Below the pieces are notes generated by a model. The model saw nothing but the letters and a program-made list of their open reading frames with translations. It searched no databases and was not told the origin of the DNA. The translations under genes were made by a program, and so were the position numbers. Below, in pieces: positions 48,701-55,987 of a stretch of DNA of 64,000 bases. The stretch's first letter is position 1. The number at the start of each line of letters is the position of its first letter. Source of the DNA: Homoserinimonas sedimenticola (GTDB taxonomy: Bacteria; Actinomycetota; Actinomycetes; Actinomycetales; Microbacteriaceae); assembly GCF_026094475.1 (NCBI RefSeq), contig NZ_JAPELL010000001.1, positions 1 to 64,000 of the forward strand, written 5' to 3'.

Positions 48701-49766
48701 CTCTGCAATGACGATAGGCGTCGGGGTAGTCGGTTGCGCGATCGCCGCCGGCGCCGCCGGAGCGGCCGTGACAAGCCTGATGAAGTCTGCCGAGACTGGG
48801 AAGTTCACGCCTCAGGGTCTGATCACTGACATCGTCATCGGCGGGACCGTTGGCGCGCTTACCGCTGGCGTCGGAGTCGTACTAGGGCCGATTCTGAAAT
48901 CGGTGGCGACGACGGCGGTAGGAAGCACCGTGTCGGCCGTGAGGACGGCGGTGTCGACGGTTGTGTCACGAACTCAGCCGGCGATGTCCTCGGCGCTGTC
49001 CCGTGCGCCCCAGGCTGCGACATCCATCGCACAGCGCGCACCCAAGCCAGGCTCAGGGAGCACCCAAGCAACGCGCTGCTCGTTTGCTGGTGCGACCTTG
49101 GTTCTGCTCGCCGACGGAACTCAAAAGCCTATTGATCAGATCAAAATCGGGGACAGTGTCCTGGCCTCTGACCCAGAAACGGGCCGGCAAGAAGCTAAGC
49201 CTGTGCAGCAAGTGTTTGTGCATGAAGATGTCGTCTTCGACCTCTCCGTCGGTAGCGAAACGATCGTGACCACAGAAGACCACCCATTTTGGTCTGTCGA
49301 TGAGTCGCGATTCAAACGTGCTGATGAACTTGAAGTGGGCGATCATGTACTCAGCGGGGACGACACGAGTCTGGCAGTTAGCGGTGTTATGCCAGGCTCA
49401 GAGCGAGTCGCGCTTGCGTACAACCTGGCGGTCGCGGATATACATACTTATCACGTTGGTTTCAAAAGCGTACTAGTTCACAATACTTGCGCAGTAGGGC
49501 CTGGAAATGCCAGCGGTGTGAGTTTTCGGTCGAACACGGCCCACATTTTCCGGGACGCGCCGGGACACCTCGCCGAGGACACGCCTGCGAACCGTGCTCT
49601 CATTCAGAGTGCTGTGGCTCCGGCGAACCTGCGGGCAACGACTACACTGAAGGACGGGTCAACGCTCAGCAGATATTACGAGCTCCGACCAGATGGCACT
49701 CAGGCATGGGCCGAGGTGCGTGGCACAGAGATCACCAACGGAGGACTTAATGCCGTTCCCCGATAG
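42750..49766 (+). CDS. Rhs/YD-repeat polymorphic toxin with Hint domain
   Basis: A 2,338-residue toxin-delivery protein. A signal peptide ends near AHA at about residue 55. Many YD repeats (YDALGR, YDYDWAGR, YDALGN) fill residues about 700-1880. The Rhs core RYYDAVTGVFISPDP and NNPITWADPSGL sits near residue 1890-1930. A hydrophobic pretoxin region follows, then a Hint domain at 2110-2246 with Cys1 in CSFAGATLV, TTEDHPFW and the closing VHN. The last 92 residues (HIFRDAPGHLAEDTPANRAL, DGTQAWAEVRGTEI, NGG) resemble the CdiA C-terminal tRNase-type (BECR) toxins. Hint self-cleavage would release the toxin. Start GTG overlaps the upstream stop. Confidence 0.88.
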   Translation: MTAMQGGSFSRGSRGGMTGRRSVGRFAARLIATSLVVVMAVDPMGLSALAPGLAAAHASDGTESSGLSRSERVDEVAARLGLEESVEATELAGSWAPPVAGTVTLTPPPVLPVEDEEVVTMPTGMQDEAEANVGGMPVTLKQSDADNAPEAVKVRVAGEAEAQDAGVSGVLVTLTDASDVPNADRSVDLTVSFAEFANAGGAGWASRLRAVWIPDCDPAASGCAPIPLPSVSDLEDRTISVTTPINIVESEVSSLSAASATSGSLALTAGASGPAGNWSATSLSPSSTWGSGGSTGAFTWSLPLSVPTAASGPTPDLSIGYSSAVSDGRTPSSNNQSGPIGEGFDITSGFVERSYVPCVQDIEGAANNIDTPSGDLCWGTENATLSFNGSAIELIRDATTGQWRGKNDDGSRIEHLTGAWNGGQAGEYWKVTTTDGTQYFFGRGQRSATDTTALNSAWTVPVYGNHPGEPCYQGIGSSGYSASKCSQVWRWNLEYVTDTSGNSMTYFYTPETNSYIYDIFGNPTGDIAAYISGGRLDRIEYGTRAGSETAASAPARVTFATTPRCITNLADPSSFCDAAQSATTANHWPDTPVDLICADSASCTNITPVFFDRNRLSTITTSTFDGTAYQPIDTWRFHQRFVAQGTGIGLEYATGAMLVTDSITRTGHNGTNTAVDDLTLPSNTFQYTFLENRVDSATDDAPALWRPRMTNVRTESGASVSVNYRTECAAGDMPGTSETDQQANTRLCYPVKWSPNDDGTMVVHYFHKYVVDTLVEDAAPVVDGQDELITGSVSQLTTYTYSGGAAWAKPTGAMVKESEMTYSDFRGFAEVTTTLGTTDESVVVRNTYFRGLGGSLTAGPTGHKVSTTDRLANRGQVFAAVEMNGTTPVTETINVPGAPVVLATNSKGVTATRIPTSTAYGFTYDASGDIAFRTKTTTTNDENSQPVSIEDLGDVTTADDDTCTTIAYAHSTNSALAAKHLISLPAHTETVAKACGATVSRPDDVISATNATYDSAGRPIRSESLDPDDGTGYVLDQEVLSYDTYGRPLTIVNAAQQTSTYSYTHSAGGLMQSVATSTPDPDGAGPLTPFTSTTTFNPLTGMVVSTTDLNGRVTTGNYDALGRLLKAWYPQHAGSPVPSVQYDYVVQANGLNSIVTKTLGADGVTQHASSTIYDGLLRPFQTQIEGTDAGADHDATASERGRMVAHTYYDSLGRVMKQTGEWRAQGTPQGTPIVPLPVPPSQTTVEYDGAGRTTAEIFWVGTDSNPEYEKWRTTTSYDGATVIQVPPLGATPQAATTDARGRILELREYIRDADDATQAVTVADVLALPYQSTTYEYNAAGDRVAMRDHEDNLWSYDYDWAGREISATDPDSGTTSTTYDVLGRIATTTNGNGQMLAYTYDALGRTTSLRDGSGTGNIRIAWRYDQATGPGGAPVLGQVSSATRYSDGNAYTTTIPRYDAANRPLATTLTLPDTAEFAALASRSFTTEYSYTSDGQVASMLLPAVASADGTYRLGAENVTTRYDTASMPSWMSGGFGWGTYVAESRFTADGRPLIADLGNTYGAIVSYRYEDGTKRLENISLDRERFDGTDLDVTYSYDAGGNITSIKDQPTAPGRSGIQFQDNQCFNYDGLRRLTEAWTSQAGDCAEPTAPTVGGSAPYWTEYSYDALGNRTEMIEHAVGASAERVTTYSHGEGTAGPHSLTGVTESRSGNTDHLELSYDLAGNRSTAFGQSQGTEHDREYSWDAEGMLVTADDLSDGAQEDYVYDASGNRLIRTDTAGTTVYLPGGQEVLINGDSITAARYYSFAGTTVATRTGAGLGEVFSLVTDHHGSTLAAVPNTTWTETSVQRLHSDPFGATRAESTGDVPGDHRFLGAVRDAGTGLTLLGARYYDAVTGVFISPDPLLDPANTAQFNAYVYSGNNPITWADPSGLSWWSDFTKTVTKGFKAVGKALTTAAKSVVSFVDTYKAEIVGGLVGAAAFIGCSAMTIGVGVVGCAIAAGAAGAAVTSLMKSAETGKFTPQGLITDIVIGGTVGALTAGVGVVLGPILKSVATTAVGSTVSAVRTAVSTVVSRTQPAMSSALSRAPQAATSIAQRAPKPGSGSTQATRCSFAGATLVLLADGTQKPIDQIKIGDSVLASDPETGRQEAKPVQQVFVHEDVVFDLSVGSETIVTTEDHPFWSVDESRFKRADELEVGDHVLSGDDTSLAVSGVMPGSERVALAYNLAVADIHTYHVGFKSVLVHNTCAVGPGNASGVSFRSNTAHIFRDAPGHLAEDTPANRALIQSAVAPANLRATTTLKDGSTLSRYYELRPDGTQAWAEVRGTEITNGGLNAVPR

Positions 49767-49986
49767 CCCAGAGTCCATCGGAGTTCTTACTCCGCACCAG
49801 GCGTTTCTCGCCATGAGCGATTACATATGGCGCTACGCAGAAGTCGCTGGCGATGACCTAATCACGCTGCTTGGTGACACGGACCTCGAAACAGACGGGA
49901 AGCCTGTGGACCCAGCTGCTTGGGGCGATTGGTTAGCGAGTGTGCATCGCATTCTGGCGGGTCAGCCGCCCCGAACTGGTCCGTAA
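49750..49986 (+). CDS. CdiI-like immunity protein
   Basis: A 78-residue acidic protein whose gene starts inside the end of the toxin gene, with GGAGG seven bases upstream. The pattern LTPHQAFLAMSDYIWRY, DDLITLLGD and DPAAWGDWLASVHRIL matches the CdiI_3-type immunity family that pairs with CdiA tRNase toxins. It should bind and neutralise the Rhs toxin in the cytoplasm. Confidence 0.78.
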   Translation: MPFPDSPESIGVLTPHQAFLAMSDYIWRYAEVAGDDLITLLGDTDLETDGKPVDPAAWGDWLASVHRILAGQPPRTGP

Positions 49987-50174
49987 TCCGGCCGCGGTGG
50001 ATGCCCGGATTAGCTCCTGCTTGCGGATGAGGTTGGTTCGACTTTCGAGGTGTTATCGGTTCAAGGCAGCTTCAGACCTAAGCGATTCACGTGTAGGTCG
50101 TTTGGTCTCATATCCGCGTGGCTTGCGCACAATCCGTCCTTCGGCGCCGGCCGCAAGTTTGTGTCACGCAATAT

Positions 50175-50266
50175 CGATGGCGCGTGCCGCAGCGCCATCA
50201 CGGCGACACGGCGAAGTAGCCGAGCTGGCATCATATTTTTCCCGATAGCGTGACACTCAGCACCTG
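50175..50266 (+). repeat. 92-bp repeat, copy 2 (abuts the IS)
   Basis: Matches 26225-26316 in the island (84/92, ungapped). It ends where the IS terminal repeat begins (CACC/TGAATC). It encodes the last residues of the HTH protein (AAPSRRHGEVAEL) with no complete gene in front, so it is a remnant. No other gene is seen in 49987-50264. Confidence 0.85.
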
Positions 50267-50286
50267 AATCGGCCTGACTTTCGTTC

Positions 50287-51213
50287 CTATTGGGAGCCGT
50301 GTCCGGCAGGTGCTGGATTGGCTGACTCGAGGCCAGCGTAGTACGCGTCTTCGACCTCGACCGGGGTGCGCATGTCGAGCTCGCCGTGCAGGCGCTGGTT
50401 GTTCCACCACCACACGTACTCGAGCGTCGCCAGCTCGACCTGTTCGACGGTCCGCCACGGCCCTCGCTGACGGATCAGCTCGGTCCTGTAGAGGTTGTTG
50501 ATCGCCTCGGCCTTCGCGTTATCGAACGAGTCGCCGATAGTCCCGGTGGAAGGGACTGCGCCGAGTTCGACGATCCGGTCGGTGTAGACCATCGCCATGT
50601 AGTTCGAGCCGTGATCCGCATGATGGATCAGACCATCGAGCCGACCGCCGACACCCCACGCGGCCATGTTGAGCGCTGTCAGTGGCAGGATCTCCGATCG
50701 CAGCGTGGCGGCGACGTTCCATCCCACGATGCGGCGGGAGTAGACATCGGTGACGAATGCGACGTAGGCGAACCCGGACCAGGTGGCGACGTAGGTGACG
50801 TCACAGACCCAGAGTCGGCGCGGCCCATCGGCGGTGAACTTCCGGTTGACGAGGTCGCTGGGCAGCACCGTCTTCGTGTCGGAACGCGTGGTGAACACCC
50901 GCTTCGATTTCTTGACGCCGCGCACTCCGGCAAGCTGCATCAGGCGTTCGGTCTGATCCCGACCGATGTCCCAGCCTTGCCGTCGCAGCAGCGCGTGCAT
51001 CTTGCGACGCCCGTAGACGCCGTAGTTCTCCGCATGCAGGCGAGCAACCTCCGGCAGCAAGAGGTCGTCCTTCAGCCGCCGAGCCGATGGAGCACGACCC
51101 ACGGCGGCGCGATAGCCGCGTGAGGTGAGGAGGCCCTGGACTGCCGGTCGGAGGACACGGCAGATGAGCTCGACCCCGAAGCGATCCCGGTGCTCGTTGA
51201 TGAACCGGATCAT
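50287..51213 (-). CDS. IS3-family transposase OrfB (DDE integrase)
   Basis: A 308-residue DDE transposase. The HTH_21-like region GVYGRRKMHALLRRQGWDIG precedes the rve integrase core: VCDVTYVAT (first Asp), HHADHGSNYMA (second Asp), and the Glu in FDNAKAEAINNLYRTELI. WWNNQRLHGELDMRTPVEVE is the family C-terminus. The frame is -1 relative to orfA, and continues upstream of the ATG as RLPLTE, so a programmed -1 shift may make an OrfAB fusion. All catalytic residues are present. Confidence 0.93.
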   Translation of the reverse strand: MIRFINEHRDRFGVELICRVLRPAVQGLLTSRGYRAAVGRAPSARRLKDDLLLPEVARLHAENYGVYGRRKMHALLRRQGWDIGRDQTERLMQLAGVRGVKKSKRVFTTRSDTKTVLPSDLVNRKFTADGPRRLWVCDVTYVATWSGFAYVAFVTDVYSRRIVGWNVAATLRSEILPLTALNMAAWGVGGRLDGLIHHADHGSNYMAMVYTDRIVELGAVPSTGTIGDSFDNAKAEAINNLYRTELIRQRGPWRTVEQVELATLEYVWWWNNQRLHGELDMRTPVEVEDAYYAGLESANPAPAGHGSQ

Positions 51214-51218
51214 CTCGG

Positions 51219-51524
51219 TCAGGGGCAGTCGAGCTCCTTCGCGAAAAACACGCTCGCAGCCTTGAGAATCTCATTCCTTTTGCGCAGCTCAGCGTTCTCC
51301 TTCTGCAACCGCTTGATTTCCGCCGAGGCATCGGTGGTCAGCCCAGGCTTCATGCCAGCGTCGATCTCGTAACGGCGCTGCCACAGCCGCAGCGTCTCCG
51401 GACTCATCCCGAGTAGCCCGGCCACATGCCGCACCGCGCTCATCATGTTGGGATGCTCCGGCCTGGCCTCCGCGAGCATTCGCAATGCTCGCTCACGCAC
51501 CTCCGGCGAGTATTTCCTGTTCAT
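51219..51524 (-). CDS. IS3-family transposase OrfA
   Basis: A 101-residue DNA-binding protein. The helix-turn-helix reads SPEVRERALRMLAEARPEH and LLGMSPETLRLWQRRYEID, followed by a leucine-zipper-like coil (EIKRLQKENAELRKRNEIL). The stop lies six bases before the OrfB ATG. Confidence 0.9.
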   Translation of the reverse strand: MNRKYSPEVRERALRMLAEARPEHPNMMSAVRHVAGLLGMSPETLRLWQRRYEIDAGMKPGLTTDASAEIKRLQKENAELRKRNEILKAASVFFAKELDCP

Positions 51525-51702
51525 CGTGTTCCATCCTTGCTTGAAGAACGGAACGAAAGTCAGGCCGATTCATCCGCCCAGCATGCTCTGAGCGAGCGTC
51601 ATCCGACAGGTCGCCGTCCGCGGTTTACAACACGCTAGGGCTAGCGGGTGTGGATCCTCATCTCTCATTGCGCCGCTTGCTGGCGGCTGGCACGATTCAC
51701 TT

Positions 51703-52062
51703 GTGATAGATGTCGCGAACGCGCTTCTTCTCGTTGAGAAATTGATTCGCGCCACGGGCCAAGAGCCGCTCCTGCCTCAGCTCGCAGGAATCCGCCTGAA
51801 GGCTTGCGGCGACGGAGACTACGAGCTGCTCCCTGATCCGGCGGCCCCATCCGCCATCGCCGCCGGTTCCGGCGGAGATCTCTCGGCGCCTGACCTCGAC
51901 GGTGCCGAGATCTCCGCAGTGCTTCACGTCGCCCGAGGTCGACTGAACAGCTTGAAGGTCTTCAGAGGAGACGGCGCAGCTATTCAGCGTGTTCTGACGG
52001 CTGAGGACTTCACCTATTGGACTTGGGAGGGTGAGGGGCCATGGTCTCGAGCGATGCGGTGA
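51703..52062 (+). CDS. hypothetical, possible orphan immunity protein
   Basis: A 119-residue acidic protein starting at GTG. The C-terminal half (LDGAEISAVLHVARGRLNSLKVFRGD) resembles small proteins that occur next to polymorphic toxins. The frame is open upstream of the GTG (APLAGGWHDSL) towards the IS, so the 5' end may have been lost when the IS or a rearrangement arrived. Its stop touches the ATG of the next, frameshifted gene (TGAATG). No toxin partner is adjacent. Confidence 0.5.
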   Translation: MIDVANALLLVEKLIRATGQEPLLPQLAGIRLKACGDGDYELLPDPAAPSAIAAGSGGDLSAPDLDGAEISAVLHVARGRLNSLKVFRGDGAAIQRVLTAEDFTYWTWEGEGPWSRAMR

Positions 52063-52297
52063 ATGATCCGGACGCTCGCATCTCGCGAGTTCATTCCGGC
52101 CCGTCACCGGTGGGGCCTCGCTCGTCTGCGGTGGATGGCCATTTGAGCTCCTGCTGGCGGGTAAAACCGTTTCACAGGTGCTATTCGCGGCTGAGGCGCC
52201 GATCGTACGCGAGCTCAACGATGTCGGGGTGATGGTCTCGTCTGTCTGGGACTTGGTGAATACATCCGTTCCTTATCTGAAGCGACCGCGATCTTGA
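52063..52297 (+). pseudogene. Frameshifted small orphan gene
   Basis: The frame starts MIRTLASREFIPARHRW and stops at RWMAI after 27 codons. One frame over, the sequence continues ELLLAGKTVSQVLF and ends VGVMVSSVWDLVNTSVPYL at 52297. Removing one T from the TTT at 52142-52144 joins them as RWMAIELLLAGKTV. The SVWDLVNT-Y block recalls small proteins found near toxins in many bacteria. The ATG directly follows the preceding stop. Either a true mutation or a sequencing error. Confidence 0.65.
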
Positions 52298-52321
52298 AGC
52301 GACGTAGGAGGCGATCGCGCC

Positions 52322-52744
52322 ATGAGGGCTGACACTGGCAAGCCTCTTGCGGAACTAACGGGGTACCCCACGCTGTACCCCACGCTGTACCCCACGCTGT
52401 ACCTCAGTTCGCTCGAAAGTCGTGAGTTCGAACCCGTACGAACGTGCGTGTTCCTCCGTCGGGTGGAGTTCGACACGGCAAAGCCCGCTATGGTCGTGCG
52501 ACTTGACCCGCCGGTGCACGATCAAGACTCTGAAGGCAGCACTGGTGTCTTCCTATTGACCACCCGCTACGAGGGTGATGCGATCGACTCGCTCAGGACC
52601 TTTCCGTGCTTCGTGCACATTGCCGTCCCCAACGCACAGTGGGACTACCACGCTGCGAAGATCTCTGCGAATGACTTCCGAGTTGTCGCCTGGGGGGAGT
52701 TGTACCGCTCGGTTTCGGATGCGAAGGACCACAAGTTCGACTAG
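52322..52744 (+). CDS. hypothetical protein with YPTL tandem repeats
   Basis: A 140-residue protein with no recognised family. Residues 15-26 are three YPTL units from 12-bp DNA repeats. The remainder is beta-rich (PVRTCVFLRRVEFD, AMVVRLDPPVHD, VFLLTTRYEGD) and ends in DAKDHKFD. TAGGAGG lies ten bases before the ATG. Size and place in the post-Rhs cluster suggest an orphan immunity protein, but this is inference. Confidence 0.5.
   Translation: MRADTGKPLAELTGYPTLYPTLYPTLYLSSLESREFEPVRTCVFLRRVEFDTAKPAMVVRLDPPVHDQDSEGSTGVFLLTTRYEGDAIDSLRTFPCFVHIAVPNAQWDYHAAKISANDFRVVAWGELYRSVSDAKDHKFD
52364..52399 (+). repeat. 12-bp tandem repeat (three units)
   Basis: TACCCCACGCTG occurs three times head to tail, followed by a partial TACCTCAG. 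The unit length keeps the frame, adding four residues per unit. Confidence 0.9.
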
Positions 52745-52820
52745 TCGCGGTCCCGCGACGATACGATCGTCGGGCTGCTGACAGAAGGGCCCGTCAGCTC
52801 ATCAGCATCCAAGAGGGACG

Positions 52821-53798
52821 ATGAACTCGAAGCAAGCCAGGCAGGCTCAGTCGAGGTGGCGTACCTCTGAAGGCAGGGCTCTTGCCGTTCAGGTGGCCCG
52901 ATGGTTGGTCGATGGCGGCGAAACACCTCCGCGAGGCGTCGGCGTGATCGACGGACGGACTGACCTCCGGGGGTTTGTGTTTCCGGATCCACTGCAAATG
53001 GGTGATGCGAGAGTCGGCGGATCGACCTTTCGGGCGATCTCCGCGTTCCCAGAGTTCGAGCGCGTGCACTGGCGGGACATCGACTTCTCGGGAGCGGTAA
53101 TGCGCAACGCTCGCTTCACCGAATCGACGATCGAGCGGTGCCTCTTCACCGGCGCTGACTTGTTTGATTGGCGACTGTGGGGCAGTCGGATACTCGACAC
53201 GTCCTTCCAGAGGGCTGACCTTGCTGGCTCCGCGATCGGCACGGGCCCTTACCGTGATGCTGGAATCAATATCTGGGCCCGCGTTGACTTCGACCGGGCG
53301 AATATGTCCAACGCGGTCGCCTCCGAGTGTGTCTTTCTCGACTGCTCGTTTCGAAGGTCGAAGCTGCGAGGAGTCTGGTTCACCCACGTGACGTTCGACG
53401 GAGTCGTCTTCGAAGGAGTGCTGCAAAGGGTGAAGTTTGCGGCCCAGTGGAGTGAGGGGAAACGCAATCCGGGTCCCATGCGAAACGCTGACTTCCGAGG
53501 CGTGCGATTCCGAGACGTCGACATCCGGTACCGCTTCGAGAACGTCGTCTTCGACGACACGGACGACATCCCTGTGATCAGAGACTATCGAACAGTGCTT
53601 ACTCGCGCGCTGGAGATGGCCAGAGCCTCTCGCGACCCAAGGGAAAACGCACAAGTCGACTTGCTGGAGGTATTGGCGGATCATGCCGGGGACTACGACA
53701 CCGTCCTCGTAACGGCGGACTTCCGAGGCCTCGGATACGACCTTCACGAACCAGCGCTGGTCAATCTGGTGAAGCGGGCGCAGGGTGATGCGGGCTAA
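52821..53798 (+). CDS. Pentapeptide-repeat protein
   Basis: A 325-residue protein. Residues about 50-245 contain irregular pentapeptide repeats of the A(D/N)LXX kind: FSGAVMRNARF, RCLFTGADLFDW, SFQRADLAGSAI, VDFDRANMSNAV, NADFRGVRFRDVDI. They should form a right-handed beta-helix. The C-terminal 80 residues are helical. Some such proteins mimic DNA and protect gyrase, while others have no known role; nothing here decides. It ends the accessory region after the Rhs locus. Confidence 0.75.
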   Translation: MNSKQARQAQSRWRTSEGRALAVQVARWLVDGGETPPRGVGVIDGRTDLRGFVFPDPLQMGDARVGGSTFRAISAFPEFERVHWRDIDFSGAVMRNARFTESTIERCLFTGADLFDWRLWGSRILDTSFQRADLAGSAIGTGPYRDAGINIWARVDFDRANMSNAVASECVFLDCSFRRSKLRGVWFTHVTFDGVVFEGVLQRVKFAAQWSEGKRNPGPMRNADFRGVRFRDVDIRYRFENVVFDDTDDIPVIRDYRTVLTRALEMARASRDPRENAQVDLLEVLADHAGDYDTVLVTADFRGLGYDLHEPALVNLVKRAQGDAG

Positions 53799-53940
53799 GA
53801 CCGGGGCGGCCGCCGGCTGTCGATGAAGTGCGCGGAGTCCGCGTCCGAACCGCCAGCTGACTCGGCGCGATCGAACCGGTCCGCAACGATCGGGCGGGAG
53901 CCGGGCATCCGCGCGATGCTGGGATGCGAAAGGGGTGACC

Positions 53941-54807
53941 GTGATCGCAGCGCTCAACCGCCTCGTCGACGAGATCGAGGCCGACATCGGTGGAGAGATC
54001 GATGTGGCCGCGGTCGCGCGACGCGACGGCGTCACCGAGTATCACCTGCGGCGGATGTTCTCATCGCTCGCGGGGATGCCCGTCTCCGAATACATCCGTC
54101 GGCGTCGCATGACCATCGCCGCCGCCGACGTGATCGCCGGCGACGAGCTGCTCATGGTGGCCGTGCGCTACGGCTACGGCTCCACCGAGGCATTCGGGCG
54201 GGCATTCACTGCCGTGCACGGCGTGAGCCCGGCGGATGCTCGGCGCAACGGTGGCCCCCTTCGCACGCAATCGCAGCTCAGGTTCCGCCTGACAGTAGAA
54301 GGGAATGACGCCATGGACACCCGCATCACCGAGCGACCCGGCTTCCGTCTCATTGGGCACGCCGCACGCGTGCCGCTCATCCACGAGGGGGTGAACCCGC
54401 ACATTCAAGAGCACATCGCGGCACTGCCCGCCGAGGAGCACGAGCGGCTCAAAGCCCTCAGCAACACCGAGCCGGCAGGACTGCTGCAGGTCAGCGCCGA
54501 CGTTGATCCGGACTACACGGAGGGCAGCGAGCTCACCTACCTGCACGGGGTTGCCGTGACGGAGGAGACCACTGTGCCTGCAGGCCTCGACTCGATAGAG
54601 GTTGCCGAGGGCACCTGGGCGGTCTTCCGCACGTCAGGGCCGCACCCGGCTGCCCTCCAGTCGGCCTGGGCGGCGACGGCGACGGAGTGGTTCCCGTCGA
54701 ACCCGTGGCAGCTGCGGCCGGGGCCCTCAATCGTCGCGATCCTCGAGCGCGCGCCCGACTTCAGCACGGCGACGTGCGAGCTGTGGCTGCCGGTGGAGCG
54801 CGTCTAG
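53941..54807 (+). CDS. AraC-family regulator with GyrI-like domain
   Basis: A 288-residue regulator of the Rob/SoxS-like type. The AraC domain spans residues 1-105 (VAAVARRDGVTEYHLRRMF, VAVRYGYGSTEAFGRAF). It is followed by a GyrI-like small-molecule-binding domain from about residue 120 (ITERPGFRLIGHAARVPL, VAEGTWAVFRTSG, LWLPVERV). Drug- or stress-responsive control of nearby genes is typical for the family. The GTG at 53941 has AAAGGGG just upstream and is preferred to the GTG at 53935. It is convergent with the next gene, two bases away. Confidence 0.82.
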   Translation: MIAALNRLVDEIEADIGGEIDVAAVARRDGVTEYHLRRMFSSLAGMPVSEYIRRRRMTIAAADVIAGDELLMVAVRYGYGSTEAFGRAFTAVHGVSPADARRNGGPLRTQSQLRFRLTVEGNDAMDTRITERPGFRLIGHAARVPLIHEGVNPHIQEHIAALPAEEHERLKALSNTEPAGLLQVSADVDPDYTEGSELTYLHGVAVTEETTVPAGLDSIEVAEGTWAVFRTSGPHPAALQSAWAATATEWFPSNPWQLRPGPSIVAILERAPDFSTATCELWLPVERV

Positions 54808-54808
54808 C

Positions 54809-55909
54809 TCAGCCCAACTGCTGGAGCTCGCCGAGGAGACCGAAGATGCGCTCGTCCATCTCCACCTGGGTCATGACGATGCAGATCGTGCCGTCGGGGT
54901 CGACGAAGAAGTCGGTGCCGAGACCACCCGACCAACCGAAGCGGCCGCGGTGCGGCCCACCGGTCACGACGGAGACGCCGTAGCCCCAGCCCATGTCGTC
55001 CCAGAAGCCCGGGAAGAAGCTGTCCGGCGTCTTCGCCGCGGCAGGGACCTGGTCGCGGCGCAGCTCGTCGCGCAGGTCCGGGCCGATTAACCGGCCGTCG
55101 AGCAGTGCGCGAAGGAACGCGTGATAGTCGGCGATGGTCGAGACGAGTTCTGAGTGGCTGACATCGAACGGGGCAGGCGCGACATAGAAGCCCGCCCCCG
55201 GTGGCTCCGACTGCTCGAAACCATCGGCCGCCCGTCGAAACGCTGCAGGCAGGTGATGCGCCTGATCAGCCGGAACAGTGAACCCGGTGTCCGTCATCCC
55301 GGCCGGCTCGAACACGGTCTCGGCGAGCACGTCGTGAGTGCTGCGACCACCGGCCCGTCCGAGCAGGATGCCCAGCAGACCAAAGGAGTGGTGGTAGCGC
55401 CACCCCTCGCCCGGCTGGAAGGCGAGCGGCAGGGTGGCGAGCGCGTCGAGCCACTCCTGCGCACCGAGATCGACCGGCTCGGCACCCGCCTCCACGCCGG
55501 CCTCGACCATCGCCCGCTGCAACGGTGGCTCGCCGACCAGCGCCCCGTAGCCGGACTGGTTCGTGAGCAGGTGGCGCACCGTGATCGGGCGGCGCGCCGG
55601 CCTCGTGTCATCCAGCGGAGCATCCGGATGCGCGAGGACGCGCGGCTCCGCCAACTCGGGCATCCATGTGGCGATCCGGTCATCGAGCGCCATGACGCCG
55701 TTCTCAATCAGTCGTAGTGCCGCGACCGCCGTGATCGCCTTCGTCATCGACTGGATGCGGAAGATCGTGTCGGCCCGCAGCGGCTCCCCGTCTGGCGCAG
55801 CCCTGCCCACGACGACAGGGGAGCACTCAGCGCCGTAAGTGCCGACAGCTCCCGGCATCGTGCCGGCCTCGACGTGGCGTGTGAGTAGCGTATGCAAGTC
55901 ATCAGACAC
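54809..55909 (-). CDS. Serine hydrolase, class C beta-lactamase fold
   Basis: A 366-residue hydrolase. The SxxK nucleophile is in IQSMTKAITA near residue 60, LLTNQSGYGALVG carries the second block with a Tyr, and WGYGVSVVTGGPHRG with GRFGWSGGLGTDFF is the late family block. No signal peptide is seen, so an esterase or transesterase role is likelier than resistance. The GTG at 55909 has AAGGAG seven bases upstream; the frame runs further upstream but overlaps the divergent gene. Confidence 0.82.
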   Translation of the reverse strand: MSDDLHTLLTRHVEAGTMPGAVGTYGAECSPVVVGRAAPDGEPLRADTIFRIQSMTKAITAVAALRLIENGVMALDDRIATWMPELAEPRVLAHPDAPLDDTRPARRPITVRHLLTNQSGYGALVGEPPLQRAMVEAGVEAGAEPVDLGAQEWLDALATLPLAFQPGEGWRYHHSFGLLGILLGRAGGRSTHDVLAETVFEPAGMTDTGFTVPADQAHHLPAAFRRAADGFEQSEPPGAGFYVAPAPFDVSHSELVSTIADYHAFLRALLDGRLIGPDLRDELRRDQVPAAAKTPDSFFPGFWDDMGWGYGVSVVTGGPHRGRFGWSGGLGTDFFVDPDGTICIVMTQVEMDERIFGLLGELQQLG

Positions 55910-55987
55910 AGGTGCACTCCTTTTGCGCGACATCCCCAGTCTCATCCAGCAGCGGACATTGTGCACGCGATCGGTGAGACTGGGGGA

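Larger units (their letters stand above)
50265..51572 (-). mobile_element. IS3-family insertion sequence
   Basis: A 1,308-bp element with perfect 23-bp terminal inverted repeats, TGAATCGGCCTGACTTTCGT plus TCC at the left and its complement at 51550-51572. Two minus-strand genes encode orfA and orfB of an IS3 transposase. No clear target-site duplication is visible (left flank CACC, right flank TCCG). Confidence 0.92.

Noticed and set aside
50386..51123. Plus-strand 245-codon frame inside the IS
   Set aside because: Antisense of the IS3 transposase, which has all catalytic residues.
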